Of a stretch of DNA of 64,000 bases, positions 35,667 through 43,489 are shown one piece after another (position 1 is the stretch's first letter; each line of letters starts with the position of its first letter). The stretch covers positions 25,304 to 89,303 of the forward strand of contig JADJCH010000024.1 of the NCBI GenBank assembly GCA_016703325.1, read 5' to 3'. Origin of the DNA: Burkholderiales bacterium. Lineage in GTDB: Bacteria > Pseudomonadota > Gammaproteobacteria > Burkholderiales > Burkholderiaceae_C. The translations under genes and the position numbers were made by a program. The notes beneath the pieces were generated by a model that had not been told where the DNA came from, did not search any database, and worked only from the letters and a program-made list of their open reading frames with translations.

Positions 35667-36260
35667 TCAGGCGACGACACAGGCGTCCTCGAAGGCCAGG
35701 CGCGCCGCGCGTGCGCGCAGCCCGGCCGGGTCGCCATGGCCGAGGTTGCACACCACCATCGTCTTGACCGCGCGGCCGCCCCAGAAAGCGGCGTCCACCG
35801 CCGCAGCATCGAAGCCGGCCATCGGCCCGCAGTCCAGCCCCAGCGAGCGGGCGGCCAGGATGAAGTAGCCGATCTGCAGCCCCGCGTTCAGGCTGGACAT
35901 GCCCTCGCGCGCGGCCGGCTGCCCCGCCAGGCGCTCGGCCACCGCGCTGGCGTGCGGGGCCAGCAGCGGCATCTGGGTGTGGAAATCCAGGTCACGGCCC
36001 AGCAGCGCCACGGCCGGCGCGGCGGCCGTCTTGGCCCGGTTGCCTTCGGCCATCAGCGGGATCAGGCGCTCCCGGGCTTCGGGCGATTGCACGAAGCACA
36101 CCCGCAGCGGGCTGGTGTTCATCGCGGTGGGGCCCCATTTGGCCAGGTCGTAGAGCTGCCGCAGCTGGGCGGCGTCGACCGGCTCATCGCGCCAGGCGTT
36201 GTGGGTGCGGGCATCGGTGAAGAGCTGGGCCAGGGCGGCGGCGTCGAGGGCTGGGGTCAT
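35667..36260 (-). CDS. Nitroreductase-family protein, RutE/HadB type
   Basis: 197 residues. The nitroreductase fold is seen in FTDARTHNAWRDEPVDAAQL, KWGPTAMNTSPLRVCFVQSP (FMN-binding Asn/Ser region) and GLDCGPMAGFDAAAVDAAFW. The length and these motifs fit the malonic semialdehyde reductase/NADH dehydrogenase RutE-HadB subgroup, FMN-dependent and cytoplasmic. No other rut genes are nearby, so the physiological substrate is open. The ATG at 36260 is chosen because family similarity begins there; an upstream ATG at 36299 is in frame. Confidence 0.85.
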   Translation of the reverse strand: MTPALDAAALAQLFTDARTHNAWRDEPVDAAQLRQLYDLAKWGPTAMNTSPLRVCFVQSPEARERLIPLMAEGNRAKTAAAPAVALLGRDLDFHTQMPLLAPHASAVAERLAGQPAAREGMSSLNAGLQIGYFILAARSLGLDCGPMAGFDAAAVDAAFWGGRAVKTMVVCNLGHGDPAGLRARAARLAFEDACVVA

Positions 36261-36316
36261 CGTTCGAGGTGCTTTTGTGGAGGGTGCGCGCAGGGACATG
36301 TGGTCCGACGGCAGAA

Positions 36317-36754
36317 TTGTCGGATGTTCACCCCAGCCAGCACGACGTCCGGACATTCTTCTGCGAGGCCTGGCGCAAGCAGCGCGCCGCCGAGACCTTG
36401 TCGCCGATGGAGACCCTCGCGGCCGAATGGATCGACCGCCACCCGGAGTACCACGCTGACCTGGCCGACCTGCAGGCCGCCCTGGCGGCGGTGTACACGG
36501 TGGAGGAGGGGCGCAGCAACCCCTTCCTGCACCTGTCGATGCACCTGTCGATCAGCGAACAGTGCTCCATCGACCAGCCCCGCGGCATCCGCCAGGCGGT
36601 GGAGCTGCTGGCCGCCCGCCGGGGCGACCTGCACCAGGCGCAGCACGAGGTGATGGAGTGCCTGGGCGAGATGATCTGGACCTCCCAGCGCAGCGGCCTG
36701 CCGCCCGACCCGCACGCCTACCTGGACGCGGTGCGTCGTCGCGCGACAAGTTGA
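36317..36754 (+). CDS. DUF1841 family protein with disturbed start
   Basis: 145 residues if TTG 36317 is used. The body is typical DUF1841 (SQHDVRTFFCEAWRKQRAAE, PEYHADLADLQAALAAVYTV and NPFLHLSMHLSISEQCSIDQ); function unknown. Family members usually begin MFNPSQHDVR. Here an ATG-TTC at 36324 lies just before, but in the wrong frame, as if one A were missing from AAC in the third codon. So either the gene now uses the weak TTG, or there is a one-base deletion or sequencing error at about 36330. Confidence 0.78.
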   Translation: MSDVHPSQHDVRTFFCEAWRKQRAAETLSPMETLAAEWIDRHPEYHADLADLQAALAAVYTVEEGRSNPFLHLSMHLSISEQCSIDQPRGIRQAVELLAARRGDLHQAQHEVMECLGEMIWTSQRSGLPPDPHAYLDAVRRRATS

Positions 36755-36801
36755 TCCCCAGGGGCAGGCACCGATGCCTGCGGTGCAGGTGACGATGCCG
36801 T

Positions 36802-37842
36802 TCAGCGCGGGGCGGGTTCGGCGTCGATGGCGCGCAGCGTGGCCTGCACGGTGGCGCGCCAGCGGGCCTGCGGGCCTTCGCTGCGCTGCAGCGCCTGCAC
36901 GGCGGCGTCGCGGGCGCGGGCCCGGTCGCCGCGGGCCAGCTCCACCTGCGCCAGGTTGTTCCACAGCACCACCGACTCGCTGCGTGGCGCCTCCTGGCGC
37001 AGCAGGTCGGCGGCGGCTTCCATGTGACCGGCGGCCAGCAGGCTGTTGCCCAGGCCGACGGTGGCCACCAGGTCCTCCGGCCAGCGCCGCTTGAGGCTGC
37101 GCCACACGGCGGCGGTGGCCAGAGGCGGAGCCACCGCCTCAAAGTCCAGCGCCGCTCGCCGCAGCGCGGCAGGGGTCGCTCGGGTCGAAGGGGTGGGAGG
37201 CAGCTGCCCCGGGGCCAGCACCACCACCGCCCACTGGCCGGCGCGGGTCCAGGTGTGTTCGAAGGTGGCCCAGGACAGCGTCTGGCGTTCTTCCTCGCCG
37301 CTGCGCAGCACGAACTCGCGCTTCAGTCGGTCGTAACCCACCAGCACCGCGTAGTGCCAGCTCGGCCAGCGTGGCAGCCCCAGGTTCTGCAGCAGCAGCA
37401 CCGGCTGGCCGGCGTCGATGGCCTCGATCAAGCCCTGCAGCCCCCCACCCACCGGCACCACGAAGCCGCCGGAGCGCCGCGCCGCCGCCAGCATCTCCAC
37501 CTGCAGGCTGCCGCCGCGGGCGGGCAGGTAGGTGCTGCGGGTGAGTTGGTTCAGGTCCACCGACTGGCCGGCGTAGGCCAGCGCCATCGCCAGGGCCTGC
37601 GGGCCGCAGTGGCGGGCCTGCGCCACCGGGTCCAAAGGCTGGAAGGGCACGGCCGACAGCTCGGCCTGCTCGCGCACGTGTCCGCTCTGATCGCCGCCCA
37701 CGGCTTGGGCCTGCAGCGCTGCGGTCATCGGCGGTGGCGCCCAGACCGCACAGCCGGCCATGCCCAGGCTGGAGGCGCACAGCACGGCAGCCAGGTGCAG
37801 CCGGTACCGGCGTGGGTGGACGGGGGCCTGAGTGAGGGGCAT
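36802..37842 (-). CDS. PA2778-family C39-like cysteine peptidase lipoprotein
   Basis: 346 residues. Signal peptide with lipobox GMAGC (about Cys31), so membrane-anchored. A peptidase C39-like domain follows: ARHCGPQALAMALAYAG carries the catalytic Cys and PSWHYAVLVGYDRLKREFVL the catalytic His. The C-terminal third has tetratricopeptide-like helices (DLVATVGLGNSLLAAGHMEA, ESVVLWNNLAQVELARGDRA). In many proteobacteria this gene pairs with a PA2779-type gene, as here. Substrate unknown. Confidence 0.88.
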   Translation of the reverse strand: MPLTQAPVHPRRYRLHLAAVLCASSLGMAGCAVWAPPPMTAALQAQAVGGDQSGHVREQAELSAVPFQPLDPVAQARHCGPQALAMALAYAGQSVDLNQLTRSTYLPARGGSLQVEMLAAARRSGGFVVPVGGGLQGLIEAIDAGQPVLLLQNLGLPRWPSWHYAVLVGYDRLKREFVLRSGEEERQTLSWATFEHTWTRAGQWAVVVLAPGQLPPTPSTRATPAALRRAALDFEAVAPPLATAAVWRSLKRRWPEDLVATVGLGNSLLAAGHMEAAADLLRQEAPRSESVVLWNNLAQVELARGDRARARDAAVQALQRSEGPQARWRATVQATLRAIDAEPAPR

Positions 37843-37850
37843 CGGCCGGC

Positions 37851-38282
37851 TCAGCGGATCGAGCGGGTGAAGCTGAACACCTTGGTGAAGCCCAGGATGT
37901 CGGTGACCAGCAGCACGAGGAAAACGAACACCGCCGTCTCGATGATGCCGGCGCCGGCCGGGGCGCTGTCGATCTCCGCCAACAGCTGGTCGGCCTGATC
38001 GTCGGTGAGCGAGGCCACCCGCTGAGCGGCATCGGCCGGGTTCACGCCGCGTTCGATCAGCGCCTGGCGCACCTCATCGCGCTGCAGCAGCGCCTGCAGG
38101 CGCTCTCCGGGGCGGGCCGAGCTGGCCGTTTCGGACTCGGCCGCCAGGGTCGCCGCGGTGATGGGGGCTGTTGTGGCCAGGGCGGGCAACGTGCCTGCGG
38201 TCCAGGTCAGGCTGGCCGCCAGCAGCGAGGGCCACATGCGGCGGGCGAGGCGGCCCTTGCGGCAGCGGTGGGAAGGGGTCAT
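37851..38282 (-). CDS. PA2779-family small membrane protein
   Basis: 143 residues. The N-terminus has a signal-like hydrophobic segment (MWPSLLAASLTWTAGTLPAL). The conserved part reads LLQRDEVRQALIERGVNPAD-AAQRVASLTDDQADQLLAEIDSAPAG, and a C-terminal membrane helix follows (IIETAVFVFLVLLVTDILGF). It lies eight bases upstream of the cysteine peptidase gene on the same strand. It is probably its partner or substrate; this is inferred from the constant pairing. The ATG at 38282 is chosen over an upstream in-frame codon. Confidence 0.84.
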   Translation of the reverse strand: MTPSHRCRKGRLARRMWPSLLAASLTWTAGTLPALATTAPITAATLAAESETASSARPGERLQALLQRDEVRQALIERGVNPADAAQRVASLTDDQADQLLAEIDSAPAGAGIIETAVFVFLVLLVTDILGFTKVFSFTRSIR

Positions 38283-38403
38283 GCAACTACTCCAGGCGAG
38301 GGAACCGGGTCCGATGTCGCAGTGCAGCAACAGCACCACGCAGCGGGGCGATCATGGAGCGAATCTAGCGCAGTCGGCGGGGGGCACTGTTACGCTTGGG
38401 CGG

Positions 38404-39681
38404 ATGTCCCCGTCCGAATCCACGCCCAACGCTTCTGCTTCGGCCCCGTCTCCCGGCAGCCGCCGTCCATCTCCCACGGTGGCGGCCGTCGCACTGGGCC
38501 TGCTGCTGGGCCTGCAGCCGCTCACCACCGACCTGTACCTGCCGGCCTTTCCGGCGCTGACCCGCGACCTGGCCGCACCGATGCAGCTGGCGCAGCTGAC
38601 CATGTCCGCGCTGCTGCTGGCCTTTGGTGCCGCGCAGCTGGTGTGGGGCCCGGTGGCCGACCGCTGGGGGCGCCGCCCGGTGCTGCTGGCCGGTCTGGCG
38701 CTGTATGTGCTGGCGTCACTGGCTGCGGTGCTGGCTGGCGACATTCGCAGCCTGATTGCCGTGCGGGTGCTGCAGGGCGTGGGCATGGCCGCTGCGGTGG
38801 TGGTGGCCCGCGCCACGGTGCGCGACCTGTACGAGCCGGCGCAGGGGGCGCATGTGATGTCGCTGGCCCTGTCCGGCCTGGGGATGATCGCCATCAGCAG
38901 TCCGATGGTGGGCGGCCTGGTGGTTCAGTCCAGCGGCTGGCGGTCGGCCTTCGGGGTCATCGCGCTGTTTTCCGCATTCACGCTGGCCTTCATCGCCTTG
39001 AAATTGCCGGAGACGCTGCCGCAACGCGATCCCAAGGCCCTGCACCCCGGCAGCCTGTTGCGCAATTGGGGGCAGATCCTGCGGCACCCCACCTTCCGTG
39101 CCTGGTCGGCTCTCACTGCTTGCACCTATGGCGGGCTGTACATCTTTCTGGCCGGTTCGTCGTTCGTCTACATCGATGCATTCGGCTTGTCCCCCACCGT
39201 CTACGGGCTGGTGCTGGGCAGCAGCTCGATTTCTTACCTGTTCGGCACCTTCGTCTGCCGCCGCTGGCTGCTGCAGCTCGGCATGGCCGGTGCGGTGGGC
39301 CGCGCCAGCGCCTTCACGCTGACCGGTGGCCTGTTGATGGGTGCGCTGTCGCTGGCCGGGGTGGAGGCGGTGTGGGCCATCGCGCTGCCGCAGATGGCGA
39401 TCGCCTTCGCCCACGGGGTGCACCAGTCCTGCGGTCAGGCCGGCGCGGTGGGGCCCTTTCGCAGGCAGGCGGGGGCCGCTGCGGCGTTGGCAGGTTTCAT
39501 CCTGGCGGCGGTGGCCTTCGGCATCGGCAGCTGGCTGGCTGCTGCGATGGACGGCAGCGCTCGGCCGGTGGCGCTGGGTATCGCCTTCTGGGCCCTGATG
39601 ACCGCCACCGTGGGCTGGACGCTGGTGCGCCGCCACGGTGCGCCGTTGTCGGCGACAACCGCCGTCGCCGGGGTGAGGTGA
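38404..39681 (+). CDS. Bcr/CflA-type multidrug MFS transporter
   Basis: 425 residues with twelve hydrophobic segments. Family marks are LGLLLGLQPLTTDLYLPAFP in helix 1, GPVADRWGRRPVLLAGL between helices 2 and 3 (MFS motif A), and RVLQGVGMAAAVVVARATVR-DLY. Bcr/CflA members export drugs such as bicyclomycin and sulfonamides by proton exchange; here the substrate is unknown. The ATG at 38404 comes just before the Ser/Pro-rich cytoplasmic tail; longer in-frame starts would overlap the divergent gene. Confidence 0.92.
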   Translation: MSPSESTPNASASAPSPGSRRPSPTVAAVALGLLLGLQPLTTDLYLPAFPALTRDLAAPMQLAQLTMSALLLAFGAAQLVWGPVADRWGRRPVLLAGLALYVLASLAAVLAGDIRSLIAVRVLQGVGMAAAVVVARATVRDLYEPAQGAHVMSLALSGLGMIAISSPMVGGLVVQSSGWRSAFGVIALFSAFTLAFIALKLPETLPQRDPKALHPGSLLRNWGQILRHPTFRAWSALTACTYGGLYIFLAGSSFVYIDAFGLSPTVYGLVLGSSSISYLFGTFVCRRWLLQLGMAGAVGRASAFTLTGGLLMGALSLAGVEAVWAIALPQMAIAFAHGVHQSCGQAGAVGPFRRQAGAAAALAGFILAAVAFGIGSWLAAAMDGSARPVALGIAFWALMTATVGWTLVRRHGAPLSATTAVAGVR

Positions 39682-39721
39682 CTCTTCACCGCGGCAGCCC
39701 TTGCGCCGCCCGACTGCCCCC

Positions 39722-40714
39722 ATGACGCAACTGAGCGCACCTGCCGAAGTCCTCGCCCTGGCCGGCCCCACCGCCGGTGGCAAGACCGCGGCGGCCCTCG
39801 CCCTGGCGCGTGCCTGGCGCGCCCGGGGGGTGGAGGTGGAGATCGTCAGCGTTGACTCCGCGCTGGTCTACCGCGGCATGGACATCGGCACCGCCAAGCC
39901 GACCGCGGCCGAGCGCGCCGAGTTCCGTCACCACCTGATCGACCTGATCGAGCCGGAGCAGGCCTACTCCGCTGCCGAGTTCGTCGCCGACGCCACCCGC
40001 TGCGTCGAAGACATCACCGCCCGCGGCGCGCTGCCGCTGCTGGTGGGTGGCACGATGCTCTACTTCAAGGCCCTGTTCGACGGCATGGACGCACTGCCCG
40101 CGGCCGACGCCGCAGTGCGTGCCGAGCTGGACGAAGCCGCCCGCCAGCGCGGCTGGCCGGCCCTGCATGAGGAGCTGGCGCAGGTCGACCCGGTCACCGC
40201 CGCCCGGCTGGCGCCGCGCGATGCCCAGCGCATCCAGCGTGCGCTGGAGGTCTGGCGCGTCAGCGGCCGGCCGTTGTCGAGTTTTCACAGCGGCCGCTTC
40301 GAACGCGAGGCTGCAGCTCCTACGGTGGCCGGCCGGCCCTGCCGGCTGCTGTCGCTGGAGCCGGACTCGCGCGAATGGCTGCACCGGCGCATTGCCGACC
40401 GGTTCCGGCAGATGCTGGCTGAGGGCCTGCTGGACGAAGTGCGTCGCCTGATGCAGCGCGGCAGCCTCAGCGCAGATCTGCCGTCGATGCGTTGCGTGGG
40501 CTACCGCCAGGCCTGGGAGGTGCTGGCCGGGCAGGCGCCGGCGGGCGGGCTGGCCGAACGCGGCATCGCCGCCACGCGGCAGCTGGCCAAGCGCCAGCTC
40601 ACCTGGCTGCGCGGCATGCCGCAGCGTGAACGGCTGCGCGCGGACGACCCGCAACTGCTGGCTACACTGCTGGCGCTGGCCGGGCCGGAGGCCTGCCCCC
40701 GGACCGGCGACTGA
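39722..40714 (+). CDS. miaA: tRNA dimethylallyltransferase MiaA
   Basis: 330 residues. It adds dimethylallyl to A37 of tRNAs reading UNN codons. ALAGPTAGGKTAAALALA holds the P-loop. VSVDSALVYRGMDIGTAKPT is the substrate-binding motif. PLLVGGTMLYFKALFDGMDALP and QRIQRALEVWRVSGRPLS are also diagnostic. The stop at 40712-40714 is immediately followed by the ATG of the ABC ATPase, so the two are probably co-transcribed. Confidence 0.97.
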   Translation: MTQLSAPAEVLALAGPTAGGKTAAALALARAWRARGVEVEIVSVDSALVYRGMDIGTAKPTAAERAEFRHHLIDLIEPEQAYSAAEFVADATRCVEDITARGALPLLVGGTMLYFKALFDGMDALPAADAAVRAELDEAARQRGWPALHEELAQVDPVTAARLAPRDAQRIQRALEVWRVSGRPLSSFHSGRFEREAAAPTVAGRPCRLLSLEPDSREWLHRRIADRFRQMLAEGLLDEVRRLMQRGSLSADLPSMRCVGYRQAWEVLAGQAPAGGLAERGIAATRQLAKRQLTWLRGMPQRERLRADDPQLLATLLALAGPEACPRTGD

Positions 40715-41560
40715 ATGAGCAACCAGACCCCCACTCCAACCTCCCCCTCCGCTGCGTCTGCGCTTCCGGCCACGGCAGCTTCGGCCGCGGCCGGAGTTTC
40801 CGGGGCGCCCGGGTTGGGGACAGGCACAGCCTCCGGTGGCGTGGCGCTGCTGGAGGTTCACGGCCTGGCACGGCGCTACGGCAACACCCCCGTGTTCGAG
40901 GAGGTCTACCTCTCCGTGCGGCGCGGCGAGGTGGTGGCCCTGCTGGGCGAGTCGGGTGTGGGCAAGTCCACCCTGCTGAACTGTGTGGCCGGGCTGGACA
41001 CGCCGGATGCCGGCAGCGTCAGCATCGCCGGCCATGACGTGGGCGCCCTGGGTGAACACGCCGCGGCCCTGCTGCGGCGCACCCGGCTGGGGTTCGTCTT
41101 CCAGGCCTTCCATGTGCTGCCCCACCTCACCGTGGCCGACAACATCGCCCTGCCGCTGTTGCTGCAGGGCCTGCGCGACCGGGAGGAAGTGGGCCACCGG
41201 GTGCGTGCGATGCTGGAGGACGTCGGCCTGCCCGGCTTCGGTGCTCGCCTGCCACGCCAGCTCTCCGGCGGCCAGTTGCAGCGGGTGGCCATCGCCCGCG
41301 CACTGGTGCACCGGCCGGCCCTGATCCTGGCCGACGAACCCACCGGCAACCTCGACCCCGCCACCGCCGCCCGCGTGCTCGACCTGCTGGTGGCCCAGGC
41401 CCGCGCCCACGATGCTGCCTGCCTGATCGCCACCCATGCGCTGGCCGCCAGCGAACGGGCCGACCGCAGCCTCTGGCTCACGCCCCACGGCGTGGAACAC
41501 CTGGGGCCCGGCGACGCCGCCCGCCACCTGCTGCAGGGACAGCGTCCGCAGCCCCAGTGA
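40715..41560 (+). CDS. LolD-like ABC transporter ATP-binding protein
   Basis: 281 residues. After a Ser/Ala/Pro-rich N-terminus (about 45 residues) comes a complete ATPase: Walker A GESGVGKST, Q-loop FVFQAFHVLPHLTVADNIAL, signature LSGGQLQRVAIARAL and Walker B ALILADEPTGNLD. It belongs to the LolD/MacB class that drives FtsX-type permeases. No permease is adjacent; the matching one is probably that at 46027-48900, now separated by an accessory segment. Confidence 0.92.
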   Translation: MSNQTPTPTSPSAASALPATAASAAAGVSGAPGLGTGTASGGVALLEVHGLARRYGNTPVFEEVYLSVRRGEVVALLGESGVGKSTLLNCVAGLDTPDAGSVSIAGHDVGALGEHAAALLRRTRLGFVFQAFHVLPHLTVADNIALPLLLQGLRDREEVGHRVRAMLEDVGLPGFGARLPRQLSGGQLQRVAIARALVHRPALILADEPTGNLDPATAARVLDLLVAQARAHDAACLIATHALAASERADRSLWLTPHGVEHLGPGDAARHLLQGQRPQPQ

Positions 41561-41621
41561 GGCCGGGCCGGCCGGCCCGCCGATGGGTCGGAGCGGCTGC
41601 AAATGAAACAACTCCACACAC

Positions 41622-41635
41622 TTGATGTTCATCAA
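41622..41635 (+). promoter_or_regulatory. Perfect FNR/Anr-type box
   Basis: TTGATGTTCATCAA matches the FNR consensus TTGAT-N4-ATCAA without mismatch. It lies inside a longer palindrome (CTTGATG-TT-CATCAAG). Its centre is about 78 bases before the ATG of the di-iron MBL-fold gene, which allows activation from a -41.5 position. It is the only strong signal in the 146-base gap. Confidence 0.85.
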
Positions 41636-41706
41636 GCTTGATGGGAGTCAACCGGTGGCTCTCCGCTTGCGGCAAAGTGTGATTTTTTCCGGAAGCCGGG
41701 TCATCC

Positions 41707-42507
41707 ATGCCCATCGAGCTGTTCCGCCAGGGAGCCTGCAAACGCCTGATGTTCTGCGACCTGCACACCGAGCATGGCGAGGCGGTGCAGAGCAACCAGT
41801 TCCTGCTGGTCAACGGCGACACCGGCGCCATCATCGATCCCGGCGGCAACCTGGCCTACCACCCGCTGTACCTGGGCATGCTGGAGCACCTCCCGCCCTC
41901 GCGGCTGTCGGCCATCCTCGCCTCGCATGCCGACCCGGACATCATCGCCTCGCTGGACCGCTGGATGACCGGCACCCCCGCGCATGTCTACATCTCGGAG
42001 GTCTGGGAGCGCTTCATCCCCCACTTCTGCAAGGCCGGCAAGACCACCGGGCGCGTCATCGGCATCCCGGACAGCGGCATGCGCATCCCTGTCGGGCAGG
42101 GGGAAATCGTCGCGCTGCCGGCGCACTTCCTGCACGCCGAGGGCAACTTCCAGTTCTGGGACCCGGCCAGCCGCATCCTCTTCAGCGGGGACCTGGGCGT
42201 CAGCCTCGGCCTGGACCCGCGCCAGCCCATCCGCTCCCTGGCGCCGGCCATTCCCTACATGGAGCGCTTCCACAAACGCTACATGGCCTCCGGCAAGGTG
42301 TTGCGCTTCTGGGCCCAGATGGTCAAGACCCTGCCGGTGGCCATGATCGTCCCGCAGCACGGCGCCCCGCTGGTGGGTGCGGCGGTGCAGGAGTTCATCG
42401 ACTGGGTGCAGACCCTGTCCTGCGGCCTCGACCTCATGACCCAGGCGCACTACCAGGTGCCCACCGTGACCCGGTATACCGAGGTGGATCTGCCGACGGA
42501 TTTCTGA
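41707..42507 (+). CDS. ODP-type (oxygen-binding di-iron) metallo-beta-lactamase-fold protein
   Basis: 266 residues, one MBL domain as in flavodiiron proteins but without the flavodoxin part. Likely metal ligands: SHADPDIIASLDRW (H-x-D-P-D in place of the zinc-type HxHxDH), His in LPAHFLHAEGNFQFWDP, Asp in FSGDLGVSLG and His in VPQHGAPLVG. ODP proteins bind or reduce O2 at the di-iron site and some serve as oxygen sensors. The perfect FNR box upstream fits a role under low oxygen. The ATG at 41707 follows a short leader. Confidence 0.87.
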   Translation: MPIELFRQGACKRLMFCDLHTEHGEAVQSNQFLLVNGDTGAIIDPGGNLAYHPLYLGMLEHLPPSRLSAILASHADPDIIASLDRWMTGTPAHVYISEVWERFIPHFCKAGKTTGRVIGIPDSGMRIPVGQGEIVALPAHFLHAEGNFQFWDPASRILFSGDLGVSLGLDPRQPIRSLAPAIPYMERFHKRYMASGKVLRFWAQMVKTLPVAMIVPQHGAPLVGAAVQEFIDWVQTLSCGLDLMTQAHYQVPTVTRYTEVDLPTDF

Positions 42508-42666
42508 GAGGGTGGCGGCACGCGAGCGTGCTCTATCATGGTCAGCGTCAACGTTTCAAGATCGAGCATGCAAGCCTCGCCTGCATCGTTCAAATCCGCC
42601 GCCTTGGCTCCAATCACCAAAGAAGCGGCCCCAGACGCTGGCGCGCTGAACACCAGAGGGCATTCC

Positions 42667-42960
42667 ATGAACGCGACCGTGGAGCAGCTGCTCATCACCA
42701 AGATCAGGGCGCTGTCGCCGCAGCAGGTGGCCGAGGTGGTGGATTTTGTGGAGTTCCTCGCCGCCAGGTCGGCCCAGCGCGCGGCGTTGGATCGGCTGCT
42801 GGCCATCGCGCCGGCACTCGAGGCGGCCGGCGTGGAGCCGATGAGCGAGGACGAGATCGCCGCCGAGGTCAAGGCCTCACGCGTTGAACGTGCCGAGCGG
42901 CGCGCACGCCTGGCCGCAACTGGCTCTGCAGCGTCGGATGCGGGTGCGGATCGTTCTTGA
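42667..42960 (+). CDS. Putative antitoxin (DUF2281-like)
   Basis: 97 residues. The N-terminal LLITKIRALSPQQVAEVVDF-VEFLAAR is the short helical motif of DUF2281-type antitoxins. The C-terminal half is charged and probably binds toxin (SEDEIAAEVKASRVERAERR). It overlaps the following PIN toxin gene by 23 bases, the usual arrangement of a toxin-antitoxin pair. DNA-binding residues are not evident. Confidence 0.75.
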   Translation: MNATVEQLLITKIRALSPQQVAEVVDFVEFLAARSAQRAALDRLLAIAPALEAAGVEPMSEDEIAAEVKASRVERAERRARLAATGSAASDAGADRS

Positions 42961-43375
42961 CACCAACGTGACCCTGTCCGCGCTGCTCTGGCGCGGCACG
43001 CCGTATCGGCTGCTCGAAGCCATCCGCCAGCGCGGTGATGTGCAGCTCATCAGCAGCGCGGCGCTGCTGGATGAACTGGCCGATGTGCTGACGCGGCCGT
43101 CGCCGGCCAAGCGGCTGGCGGTCATCGGCAAGACCGCGCAGGCGGTGCTGGCCGACTACGTCGAGGTGGTCGAAGTGGTGGCGCCCACCGAGGTGCCGCG
43201 CGTGGTGCCCGGCGATGCCGATGACGATCACGTCATCGCCGCAGCGGTGGCCGGCAGCGCCGATCTCATCGTGTCGGGGGACAGCGACTTGCTCGGCATC
43301 GGCAGCCATCAGGGCATCGCGATCGTCTCGGCGGCCGAGGCCATCGGCCGCATCGAGGCAACCGGCAGGACTTGA
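42938..43375 (+). CDS. PIN-domain toxin
   Basis: 145 residues. The PIN acidic residues are in place: Asp8 in VLDTNVTLSAL, Glu46 in LLDELADVL, Asp93/95-97 in PGDADDDHVIAAA and Asp115/117 in VSGDSDLL. It should be a Mg2+-dependent ribonuclease held in check by the overlapping antitoxin. The motif pattern is that of the proteins annotated as putative toxin component, PIN family. ATG 42938 is used since the fold begins there. Confidence 0.86.
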   Translation: MRVRIVLDTNVTLSALLWRGTPYRLLEAIRQRGDVQLISSAALLDELADVLTRPSPAKRLAVIGKTAQAVLADYVEVVEVVAPTEVPRVVPGDADDDHVIAAAVAGSADLIVSGDSDLLGIGSHQGIAIVSAAEAIGRIEATGRT

Positions 43376-43489
43376 CCCCGCGTCCTGCGTTGAAGGAGCC
43401 GGATTCAGGGCTTTTTCGAACCGGGGGGAAGCCCACACCGCCTGGCCACCCTTCGCAGCGAAAATGCGCGAACGAGCAACGGGGCAGGC

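Noticed and set aside
34848..36653. 601-codon plus-strand frame
   Set aside because: It runs antisense to the TauE and nitroreductase genes, both clearly recognisable; the product is low-complexity.
41561..41580. GGGCCGGCCGGCCC palindrome after the ABC ATPase stop as terminator
   Set aside because: No T-run follows, and such GC palindromes are frequent in this DNA.
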